A stretch of DNA of 64,000 bases, from contig OZ248539.1 in the NCBI GenBank assembly GCA_965234685.1, positions 3,223,292-3,287,291 on the forward strand, given 5' to 3'. The notes beneath the pieces were generated by a model. It saw nothing but the letters and a program-made list of their open reading frames with translations, searched no databases and was not told where the DNA came from. This stretch comes from Fimbriimonas planktonicus. Its GTDB lineage: Bacteria > Armatimonadota > Fimbriimonadia > Fimbriimonadales > Fimbriimonadaceae. A program made the translations under genes and the position numbers. Numbering within the stretch: the first letter of the stretch is position 1; each line of letters starts with the position of its first letter. This document shows positions 58,102 through 64,000 of the stretch, one piece after another.

Positions 58102-59744
58102 ACTTCGACGACTACCGAGATCACCAGCGGGCGAACACCGGCTCGCTTAACCAGGATGCGCTTCGTCACATCCGTCGCGTCGGCCTTGACTCGGAACATG
58201 TCCTGGGCGTCTTCGCGCTTGAGTTGGTTGATCGCATCGTGGACTGCCTCTTGCGCCAGGGCGAGGGCTTTCTCGTCTCCGCTAAACGCGCGGGCTTGGA
58301 CCATCGGCGGGGCAGCGAGCGTGCCTTTCTTCACGTCCATCGGGACGGTCACGATGACAACACCGTCGTTGGCGATGGTGTATCGGTCCTTCAGTACCGA
58401 TTCGGTGATGCCGGTGTTGCCTGCATTGTCAATCAGCACTTCTCCGTGGGTGACTTCGTCGCCGAGTTGAGCGCTGGTTTCCGTGAACTCTAAGGGAACG
58501 CCGGGCTTCATGGTGAAGATCCGGTGCTCCGGTATGCCCATTCCTCGCGCAATATTGTTATACGCGAACTGGTGCCGGGCTTCGCCGTGGACCGGGGCAA
58601 CGTAAAAAGGTCGGGTTAGGCTGAGCATCATTTTGAGCTCTTCCTGATAGGCGTGACCAGAAACGTGGACCGGGAGGGAAGCCTCGTAAACGACCTTACA
58701 GCCTTGGTCAAACAGTCGGTTGATCGTGCGCCAGATCGATGCTTCGTTGCCAGGAATCGGTCGGGCGGAGTAGATCAGAGTGTCGCCCGGTCGAATCTGC
58801 ATTCGACCGTAGGAGCCTTTGCTCATCTGGACCAGCGCGCTCATCGGCTCGCCTTGGCTTCCGGTGGTAAGCACCGCAAGCTGTTCGTCCGGATACAAGC
58901 TCATCTCTTCGAGCTTGATCTTGGTTCCGCGAGGGATCTTTACGTAACCGAGTCGCTCGCACGTTTCGAGGTTCTGCTCCATTCGGCGACCGACGACAGC
59001 GACCTTGCGGCCGGTTTCTCCGGCGACATCAAAAACCTGCTGCATTCGGTGAATGTTGCTGGCGAACGTAGTCAGAAGTACGCGACCTTTAGCTTCTTGG
59101 AAGACGGCGCGAAGACCTTCGGTAACCGTGCTTTCGCTCGGTCCCCAGCCTGGGCGATCTACGTTTGTGGAGTCGCTAAAGAGGGCAAGAACGCCTTCTG
59201 CGCCCATCTCCGACAATCGGGCCATGTTGGTGTGCTTGCCGTCGACCGGAGTGAAGTCGAACTTGAAGTCGCCGGTGAAGAAGACGATGCCGTGGATGGT
59301 GCGAACCGCCATTCCGCAGTTTTCCGGAATGGAGTGGGTGATTCGGACCGGCTCGACCTCAATGTCGCCGGCTTTGATCACATCGCCTGGTTTGAAGATG
59401 CGAACATCGATGCGAGACTTGTCGAGCTTCTCTTCGAGTTTGGATCGAATGAGAGCGGCGGTGAATTCGGTGCAGTAGACCGGAACCTTCACCTTTTCGA
59501 GAAGCCAGGTGAGGCTGCCGACGTGGTCTTCGTGGGCGTGGGTAAGGAAAACGCCGCGAATCTTTGAGGAGTTTTCGAAGAGATAAGTGAAATCGGGGAT
59601 GACGATGTTAACACCGAACATCTCTTCATCTGGGAAGCTGAGACCGCAATCGATGACAACGATGTCATCTCCTTGGCGAACGACGGTGCAGTTTTTGCCG
59701 ATCTCGCCGACTCCACCAAGGGGGATGACTTGAACTAAGGACAT
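58098..59744 (-). CDS. rnj: Ribonuclease J
   Basis: 548-aa metallo-beta-lactamase/beta-CASP nuclease with endonuclease and 5'-3' exonuclease activity for mRNA decay and rRNA maturation. GGVGEIGKN near the N-terminus, zinc motif HAHEDH (69-74), FFTGDFKFD, the beta-CASP SDSTNVDRPGW and TTFASNIHR blocks, VHVSGHA, and a full C-terminal domain. A 5'-3' exonuclease matters here because leaderless mRNAs lack a 5' UTR. TACCCT ends eight bases before the ATG. Confidence 0.95.
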   Translation of the reverse strand: MSLVQVIPLGGVGEIGKNCTVVRQGDDIVVIDCGLSFPDEEMFGVNIVIPDFTYLFENSSKIRGVFLTHAHEDHVGSLTWLLEKVKVPVYCTEFTAALIRSKLEEKLDKSRIDVRIFKPGDVIKAGDIEVEPVRITHSIPENCGMAVRTIHGIVFFTGDFKFDFTPVDGKHTNMARLSEMGAEGVLALFSDSTNVDRPGWGPSESTVTEGLRAVFQEAKGRVLLTTFASNIHRMQQVFDVAGETGRKVAVVGRRMEQNLETCERLGYVKIPRGTKIKLEEMSLYPDEQLAVLTTGSQGEPMSALVQMSKGSYGRMQIRPGDTLIYSARPIPGNEASIWRTINRLFDQGCKVVYEASLPVHVSGHAYQEELKMMLSLTRPFYVAPVHGEARHQFAYNNIARGMGIPEHRIFTMKPGVPLEFTETSAQLGDEVTHGEVLIDNAGNTGITESVLKDRYTIANDGVVIVTVPMDVKKGTLAAPPMVQARAFSGDEKALALAQEAVHDAINQLKREDAQDMFRVKADATDVTKRILVKRAGVRPLVISVVVEV

Positions 59745-59752
59745 TGAGCTAC

Positions 59753-59758
59753 AGGGTA
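59753..59758 (-). promoter_or_regulatory. -10 box TACCCT for rnj, leaderless layout
   Basis: TACCCT within GGTACCCT on the minus strand ends eight bases before ATG 59744. Confidence 0.55.
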
Positions 59759-59852
59759 CCTGCAGACTTACCGATGTCCGGATTTTCGATGCTGTGGAAA
59801 GAGATAGAAGGCTCGTAACAAAGAAAAGTCAGAAAAGATTGCGAACGAATTT

Positions 59853-59881
59853 TTGACAGAAGGCGTTCATATTGCTGTAGA
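59853..59881 (+). promoter_or_regulatory. Sigma70-like promoter of fasciclin gene
   Basis: TTGACA (59853-59858), 17-base spacer, TGTAGA (59876-59881). The leader to ATG 59910 is about 22 bases and contains a perfect palindrome. Confidence 0.6.
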
Positions 59882-59882
59882 G

Positions 59883-59899
59883 ATCGCAATAATTGCGAT
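59883..59899. promoter_or_regulatory. Operator-like palindrome in fasciclin promoter
   Basis: ATCGCAAT-A-ATTGCGAT, perfect 8+8 dyad, immediately after the -10 box and covering the expected transcription start: a typical repressor position. Confidence 0.5.
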
Positions 59900-59909
59900 A
59901 CAGGTCACC

Positions 59910-60467
59910 ATGAACAAGAAAATCCTCCTCGCCATTCCTGCCCTCGCCATTTCGGCACTCGTTTTCGCCCAAACCATGGACGCCAATCCGATGGTTGGTG
60001 GAGCACCGATGTCGAAGTCAAAGAACATCGTTGAAAACGCAGTCAACTCCAAGCAGCACACGACGCTTGTTGCTGCCGTTAAGGCCGCTGGTCTGGTTGA
60101 TGCCCTCGCCAGCAAGGGACCTTTCACGGTCTTCGCTCCAACCAACAATGCTTTCGCCGCCCTTCCGACCGGAACGGTCGACACGTTGCTGAAGCCAGAG
60201 AACAAGGCAACCTTGACCAAGGTTCTCACCTATCACGTCGTCGCCGGCAACTTCACGAGCAAGGACGTTATGGGCCTTATCAAGAAGAACAACGGCTCCG
60301 CGAAGGTTAAGACCCTCGCCGGAAACGAACTCACCCTCAGCATGAACGGCCCGGCAAACGTTGTGATCACGGACGAGAGCGGCAACACCGCTTCGATCTC
60401 GACCTACGATGTTATGCAGTCGAACGGCGTGATCCACGTCATCGACACCGTTCTGCTTCCTAAGTAA
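59910..60467 (+). CDS. Secreted fasciclin-domain protein
   Basis: 185 aa with a signal peptide (MNKKILLAIPALAISALVFA) and one FAS1 domain at about 50-185. Conserved blocks: FTVFAPTNNAFAALP, LTYHVVAGNF and the closing NGVIHVIDTVLLPK. FAS1 domains mediate adhesion or small-ligand binding outside the cell. ATG 59910 begins the signal peptide; a longer frame from 59853 overlaps the promoter. Expression is probably regulated through the dyad at 59883-59899. Confidence 0.88.
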   Translation: MNKKILLAIPALAISALVFAQTMDANPMVGGAPMSKSKNIVENAVNSKQHTTLVAAVKAAGLVDALASKGPFTVFAPTNNAFAALPTGTVDTLLKPENKATLTKVLTYHVVAGNFTSKDVMGLIKKNNGSAKVKTLAGNELTLSMNGPANVVITDESGNTASISTYDVMQSNGVIHVIDTVLLPK

Positions 60468-60470
60468 GGA

Positions 60471-61379
60471 TCAGCAGATCAATTCTCGGATCGAGGAGCC
60501 GCCGTGCGCCGGTGGCTCCTCACCGATCCAACGTTCATCTACCGGCTCGCTCGCCAACTGATAGCGGGTGTCGGACGAAATCCGAATCACGTTCTGCTGA
60601 TTATCGAGAGATCCGTGCAGCAAGTGCACGTTGAAGGTCAGCAAGTCTCCCATCCGATATTCCTCACACGTCAAAAGCCGAGCGTCAAACTTCTCCAGAA
60701 CGTCGGTGACTTTCGGTTCATAAACGCCAAACCCATGGCCGCTTGCTTCGGTTTGACTGTTTCCGGGCACGTTCTTGCAAGCCGTATCCACATCCATCGA
60801 GCGATACGCATCGAGTTCTGACCAGCGATGAGACCCCTCGACAACGACCAAGCCGCCGACTTCAAGCGGAATGTCGCCGTAAGGCACCCAAGCCGTATAG
60901 AGCTGGTGCGTCCCCCGACCCATGTAAACCACGTCGCAGTGCGGCATCGTGCCACCACCCTTCCCGATCGCGCGGAACCAAGTGAAGTCGTAGTGCATGG
61001 CCTCCGCACCCAAGAGGCCGGAATAGAAAGCCATCATTCGCGGGCCATATACGACCTGAAGGAGCTTCTCATTCTTTTTTGCTAGATCCGGGCGGAAGTA
61101 CGGATTCTGGTCTGGGATGTGCCGCCCGTCCGCAATTGGGAAAGTCGGATCGAGAAGTCCTTCGGCAGCGAAGGCGGCCATGATCTCAGTTCGGACGGCT
61201 TCGATTTCCACCCGCGGGTGGAAGTCGCGAATGAACAGATAGCCGTCCGCATCCATCCGTCGTCGCAACTCTTCGAAGTTGCCAACGGCGTCGTTGCTTT
61301 CCCGGAGCCAGCCAAATCGCTCCGGCGATTGATCGATTTCGTTGCCACCTGCCAACAGCTTTGTCGGAGCGGTCTTCAT
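60471..61379 (-). CDS. Phytanoyl-CoA dioxygenase family protein (PhyH), second copy
   Basis: 302-aa Fe(II)/2-oxoglutarate oxygenase. The HxD iron motif is in TMPHCDVVYMG, the distal His in HLLHGSLDN, and the 2-oxoglutarate Arg in DTRYQ. It is longer than the 12873-13604 protein and has an N-terminal region of about 45 residues before DGYLFIRDF. Substrate unknown. TATCCT ends seven bases before the ATG. It is divergent from the HAD hydrolase gene. Confidence 0.85.
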   Translation of the reverse strand: MKTAPTKLLAGGNEIDQSPERFGWLRESNDAVGNFEELRRRMDADGYLFIRDFHPRVEIEAVRTEIMAAFAAEGLLDPTFPIADGRHIPDQNPYFRPDLAKKNEKLLQVVYGPRMMAFYSGLLGAEAMHYDFTWFRAIGKGGGTMPHCDVVYMGRGTHQLYTAWVPYGDIPLEVGGLVVVEGSHRWSELDAYRSMDVDTACKNVPGNSQTEASGHGFGVYEPKVTDVLEKFDARLLTCEEYRMGDLLTFNVHLLHGSLDNQQNVIRISSDTRYQLASEPVDERWIGEEPPAHGGSSIRELIC

Positions 61380-61386
61380 GTGTTCA

Positions 61387-61392
61387 AGGATA
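61387..61392 (-). promoter_or_regulatory. -10 box TATCCT for dioxygenase gene, leaderless layout
   Basis: TATCCT on the minus strand ends seven bases before ATG 61379. Confidence 0.55.
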
Positions 61393-61399
61393 GCGCAGG

Positions 61400-61405
61400 T
61401 ACTTT
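61400..61405 (+). promoter_or_regulatory. -10 box TACTTT for HAD gene, leaderless layout
   Basis: TACTTT ends six bases before GTG 61412. Confidence 0.5.
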
Positions 61406-61411
61406 CTTACC

Positions 61412-62083
61412 GTGCCGTTAGCTGCGCTCATTTTCGACTTCGATGGACTGATTCTTGATACTGAGACCGCCGAAGTTGAGGCTTGGCGACCGGAGTTTGA
61501 GGCGCATGGTGCTCCGTTTCCCGAGGAATACTTCCTTTGGGCGGTTGGACGTGGGGCTGAGCAGATCACCAAACGGACCATTGATCTTTTGCAGGAAGCG
61601 GTACCGGAGTTGTCCAACATCGCCGAGATCGAGCGGAGGGCCAACCGCCGTCGCCTGGACATCATTGATGAGCGCATCGCGCGACCCGGCATTGTCGAAC
61701 TGATCACCCAAGCCCACGGAGTCTTTCCGCTCGCGGTGGCCAGCAGCAGTAAGCACGGGTGGGTCGACACGCATCTCATCCGGCTCGGGCTGTGGAACTA
61801 CTTTGAAACCGTCGTCTGCGCAGATGACGTTCCTCGCGCAAAGCCGTTTCCGGACCTGTATCTGGAGGCGATCCGAAGACTTGGAGTCAGTGCGCAAGAT
61901 ACGTTTGCCCTCGAAGACTCGGCGAACGGCATCACCGCTGCGCGGGATGCGGGACTGAATGTCATTGCCTTTCCGAACGACCTCACTAAGCACCTCGACC
62001 TCTCGCACGCCACAACGGAGTGGGAGAGCGACCGCGCGCCTAGTTTGTCGGATCTCCAGACCTTACTGGAGTCGATCCGCTAG
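61412..62083 (+). CDS. HAD family phosphatase/phosphomutase-like
   Basis: 223-aa haloacid-dehalogenase superfamily hydrolase of the beta-phosphoglucomutase/phosphoglycolate phosphatase branch. Nucleophile Asp in IFDFDGLILDTE, motif II Ser in VASSSKHGW, motif III Lys in RAKPFPDLY, and motif IV acids in ALEDSANGI, with a helical cap (about 17-85). Substrate unknown. GTG start supported by the -10 box. The last 21 bases overlap the convergent Rieske oxygenase gene. Confidence 0.88.
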   Translation: MPLAALIFDFDGLILDTETAEVEAWRPEFEAHGAPFPEEYFLWAVGRGAEQITKRTIDLLQEAVPELSNIAEIERRANRRRLDIIDERIARPGIVELITQAHGVFPLAVASSSKHGWVDTHLIRLGLWNYFETVVCADDVPRAKPFPDLYLEAIRRLGVSAQDTFALEDSANGITAARDAGLNVIAFPNDLTKHLDLSHATTEWESDRAPSLSDLQTLLESIR

Positions 62084-63142
62084 CAAGCGGTGGAAGTGGT
62101 GAACGTTGGCCTCGCGACGTGGTGAATAGCGTCCACGATCGTAGAGGCGAGACCGAACCCCTCGCTGCACGGCTTCCACAACGACCTCATCTTCTCGCTC
62201 GACCCGATCCAGGGCCGCACCGGCGCCGCTGCCGAGTTTGCTCGCGTCCCAAACGTACGGGATGAAGCTGACTTTCGTGCGGTCGACAGAAAGCGGTTTC
62301 ACCACGTTAATGCTCAGCCCCCACGGGTAGAAGTTCAGCATCAAGTTTGGGAAGAACCAGTAGTAGTACGCGGCGATCCGCCGCCCATGATCGGCAGCGT
62401 GGGCGGGAATATCAAAGCAGTACTCGTCATCGTTAGCGACGGCGATTTGGAGATTCCCACCTTCAAAGGTCTCCGTTTCGTAGCTCTCGTAATCCAGCAC
62501 GTCGTTCAGGCCGGAGTGGACAAAGGGGATGTGAAAACCTTCAAGATAATTGTCCACGTAAAGTGCCCAGTTCGCTTGGATCAGGTAGTCCCGACCGCGT
62601 TCTGGGGCAGAAATGAACTGGTGGACCGGCAGCCAATTCAGGCGCTCGATCATTTTGCCGAAGGTGGCTTCGAAGCTAAGCGCCGGCTGCACTGATGCAA
62701 AGAGCCACGGACCCCAATTCGCAAACGGCACTTTTGGCAAGCAGTCCGCGGGGCTTGGGAAGCCTTCGACGTGATCGAACTCCGGCATGTGCTGGAAGTC
62801 TCCGCCTAGTCCAAAGCGACGTCCGTGGTAGCGGCAACGCAGGAATCGCGCGTTGCCCGGATTCTCCGCAACGAGCATGCCGCGGTGAGTGCAAACGTTG
62901 GACAGGCAATGGACGGTGTCGTTCATGTCCCGCGTGAGAACGATCGGTTCGTCTAGAAAACCATCGAGGATGGTCGTCGGCCAAACCGAGCCAGGGACCT
63001 GGATCTTTTCGTCATCGCCGATGAAGTGCCATGCCGGAGCAAAGATCTGCTCCTTCGCCTGCTCAAGGACCACTGGGTCGGTATAGAACCGGGATGGGAT
63101 CGTGTGGGCGACCTCGATGCGTGGGTGGATCACGTCTGACAC
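62063..63142 (-). CDS. Rieske-type ring-hydroxylating/demethylating oxygenase, alpha subunit-like
   Basis: 359 aa. Rieske 2Fe-2S site with Cys84/His86 in CTHRG and Cys103/His106 in CRYHGRRF. The mononuclear iron ligands His204 and His209 are in EGFHIPFVHSG after NWALYVDNY. This subgroup includes oxygenases acting on quaternary amines (GbcA/CntA-like) as well as aromatic rings. The reductase partner is not in the window. GTG 63142 has TAGACT six bases upstream. It follows thiN by four bases on the same strand, so it may also be read from the thiN promoter. Confidence 0.85.
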   Translation of the reverse strand: MSDVIHPRIEVAHTIPSRFYTDPVVLEQAKEQIFAPAWHFIGDDEKIQVPGSVWPTTILDGFLDEPIVLTRDMNDTVHCLSNVCTHRGMLVAENPGNARFLRCRYHGRRFGLGGDFQHMPEFDHVEGFPSPADCLPKVPFANWGPWLFASVQPALSFEATFGKMIERLNWLPVHQFISAPERGRDYLIQANWALYVDNYLEGFHIPFVHSGLNDVLDYESYETETFEGGNLQIAVANDDEYCFDIPAHAADHGRRIAAYYYWFFPNLMLNFYPWGLSINVVKPLSVDRTKVSFIPYVWDASKLGSGAGAALDRVEREDEVVVEAVQRGVRSRLYDRGRYSPRREANVHHFHRLLADRLQ

Positions 63143-63146
63143 GGCG

Positions 63147-63776
63147 TTAGTCTAGTCCGACAAACACGATCACCGCACCCGATTCGACGGTGACTTCGAC
63201 GGTTTCGGATGTGGTCCGGTTTGAGACGCTGCTAAATCCCATGGCATCGACGGCTTGCATGTCGAATGACCACTCCAATCCGGTTGCGGATACGCGGGAT
63301 GCGGTCAGGGGCAAAATGCTGAACCGAGCTCCGATCGGGATGCTGGCTCTCCAAGGACCTGCGGTGAGCGTTTCTGCCCAGCCCGATCGGAGGATGAATC
63401 GGGTTTGGATCGGGGCTCGGAGAGCGGAGTGGAAGGTTGCCAATGTGTGGTCTGGTCGGTCACCTTCACTGCACATCAAGGCGATACGGGTGAGCCCCAG
63501 CTCGCCGGCCAACTGTAGCAATTTATCGCAATCCGTTGTCGATTGGTCGGTCACGTGCCGTCGGTTTTTGGCAAATTCCAGGGCGGCCGGTGCCACGGAG
63601 TCAAAGTCTCCAATCACCCAATCAGGCGCAATGCCGGCCGCGTGGCAACGGTTGGCTCCACCGTCGGCTGCAAGCACGATTGGGGCATGAGTCAGCCACT
63701 CGCGCATCGTTTCAGTCGGGTGGTCACCCCCGGCAAGGACACCTATCGGCCAACCATCTTGCGGAAAAAAAGGCAT
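63147..63776 (-). CDS. thiN: Thiamine pyrophosphokinase
   Basis: Makes thiamine diphosphate from thiamine and ATP. 209 aa. Blocks: VLAADGGANRCHAAG, the Mg-binding VIGDFDSV, TDQSTTDCDKLLQL, and CSEGDRPDHTLAT. The C-terminal thiamine-binding beta domain ends GFSSVSNRTTSETVEV. TAGAGT ends seven bases before the ATG. Directly downstream is the Rieske oxygenase gene. Confidence 0.92.
   Translation of the reverse strand: MPFFPQDGWPIGVLAGGDHPTETMREWLTHAPIVLAADGGANRCHAAGIAPDWVIGDFDSVAPAALEFAKNRRHVTDQSTTDCDKLLQLAGELGLTRIALMCSEGDRPDHTLATFHSALRAPIQTRFILRSGWAETLTAGPWRASIPIGARFSILPLTASRVSATGLEWSFDMQAVDAMGFSSVSNRTTSETVEVTVESGAVIVFVGLD
63149..63154 (-). promoter_or_regulatory. -10 box TAGACT for Rieske oxygenase gene, leaderless layout
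   Basis: TAGACT on the minus strand, within the last codons of thiN, ends six bases before GTG 63142. Confidence 0.55.
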
Positions 63777-63783
63777 CTGAGGG

Positions 63784-63789
63784 ACTCTA
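63784..63789 (-). promoter_or_regulatory. -10 box TAGAGT for thiN, leaderless layout
   Basis: TAGAGT on the minus strand ends seven bases before ATG 63776, directly after the hairpin at 63790-63817. Confidence 0.55.
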
Positions 63790-63817
63790 CCGTTTAACGT
63801 AGACAGGTGTTAAACGG
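63790..63817 (-). terminator. Hairpin at end of small minus-strand gene
   Basis: CCGTTTAAC (63790-63798) and GTTAAACGG (63809-63817), perfect nine-base arms with a ten-base loop. It overlaps the stop codon of the 64-aa reading frame. No U-tract. Confidence 0.5.
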
Positions 63818-63988
63818 ATTTGCGAAAATGAGCGAATCTGGCAGGAATTCGTTCAAAAATTCAGCATAGAAGCCCTCAATGACAGAGGGCAGCTTAGCTC
63901 GGAATTCAGCGGCTTTAAACGGGAAATCTTGAGTCTGCGAAGTTGGGAAGCGCTGTGTATACTGACCGCTCGCTGAGTTTTTCAGCAT
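63794..63988 (-). CDS. Small protein of unknown function at window edge
   Basis: 64-aa reading frame from ATG 63988, with an in-frame TAG at the very end of the window, so it is complete. Composition is more AT-rich than neighbours. Sequence such as KAAEFRAKLPSVIEGF looks like an amphipathic helix; no family recognised and no signal peptide. A hairpin overlapping its stop codon supports a real transcription unit. It could alternatively be a remnant of a larger gene or mobile element cut off at the window edge. Confidence 0.35.
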   Translation of the reverse strand: MLKNSASGQYTQRFPTSQTQDFPFKAAEFRAKLPSVIEGFYAEFLNEFLPDSLIFANPFNTCLR

Positions 63989-64000
63989 TCGTATTTTCTA

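Noticed and set aside
58653..59567. 304-aa open frame on the plus strand
   Set aside because: Antisense shadow inside rnj.
1..64000. CRISPR arrays, insertion sequences, tRNA or rRNA genes
   Set aside because: No regularly spaced direct repeats, no transposase-like protein, and no cloverleaf or rRNA-like sequence noticed in the short intergenic gaps. A tRNAscan or Rfam search could still find something small.

Overview
The window is 64 kb of compact bacterial chromosome at roughly 57-60 % GC (estimated by eye), with about 66 protein genes on both strands. I see no rRNA, tRNA, insertion sequence, prophage or CRISPR array, and no stretch longer than about 300 bases without a gene. The gene mix suggests an Armatimonadota (Fimbriimonadia-like) heterotroph: an orphan H-x9-DG prepilin, a PEP-CTERM secreted protein, several phytanoyl-CoA-dioxygenase-like and xylose-isomerase-like proteins, GYF_2/DUF4190 membrane proteins, RNase J, GatCA and FtsEX with an M23 partner. 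The phylum is an inference from gene content, not a proven assignment.

Layout. 1-2.4 kb: end of a class III cyclase gene, then a cytosolic subtilisin-like protease with a small partner. 2.5-12.8 kb: TIM-barrel isomerase, MATE and OPT transporters, SDR, orphan prepilin, old-yellow-enzyme reductase, YceI and spermidine synthase. 12.9-20 kb: dioxygenase, APH-like kinase with a superfamily 2 helicase, a partner-switching module (receiver-SpoIIE phosphatase-HATPase fusion plus STAS protein) facing a LuxR-type regulator, and a PEP-CTERM protein. 20-29.5 kb: amidase, M28 peptidase, PEP carboxykinase, and an operon of a DUF255-like protein, QueD and a DUF2314 protein. 29.6-41 kb: gatC-gatA, HD protein, PcrA/UvrD helicase, TatC and an MrfA-type helicase. 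41-54 kb: AcpS, Fe-S oxidoreductase, a secreted beta-sandwich-repeat protein, XylA, MtnA, the two CoA-transferase subunits split by three genes, L,D-transpeptidase. 54-64 kb: MFS, envC-like/ftsX/ftsE, mntR, rnj, fasciclin protein, a second dioxygenase, HAD, Rieske oxygenase, thiN.

The strongest window-wide signal is in the spaces between genes. About twenty start codons, many of them GTG, TTG or internal ATG, have a TANNNT hexamer ending 5-9 nt before them and no room for a ribosome-binding site. That is the expected layout of a -10 box driving leaderless mRNA. It decides several starts here (ftsE, uvrD, MATE, oxygenase, transpeptidase). Genes inside operons instead carry Shine-Dalgarno sequences or ATGA-type overlaps. 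Six convergent gene pairs share exactly four bases at their stop codons, and most gene-end hairpins are perfect inverted repeats without a U-tract.
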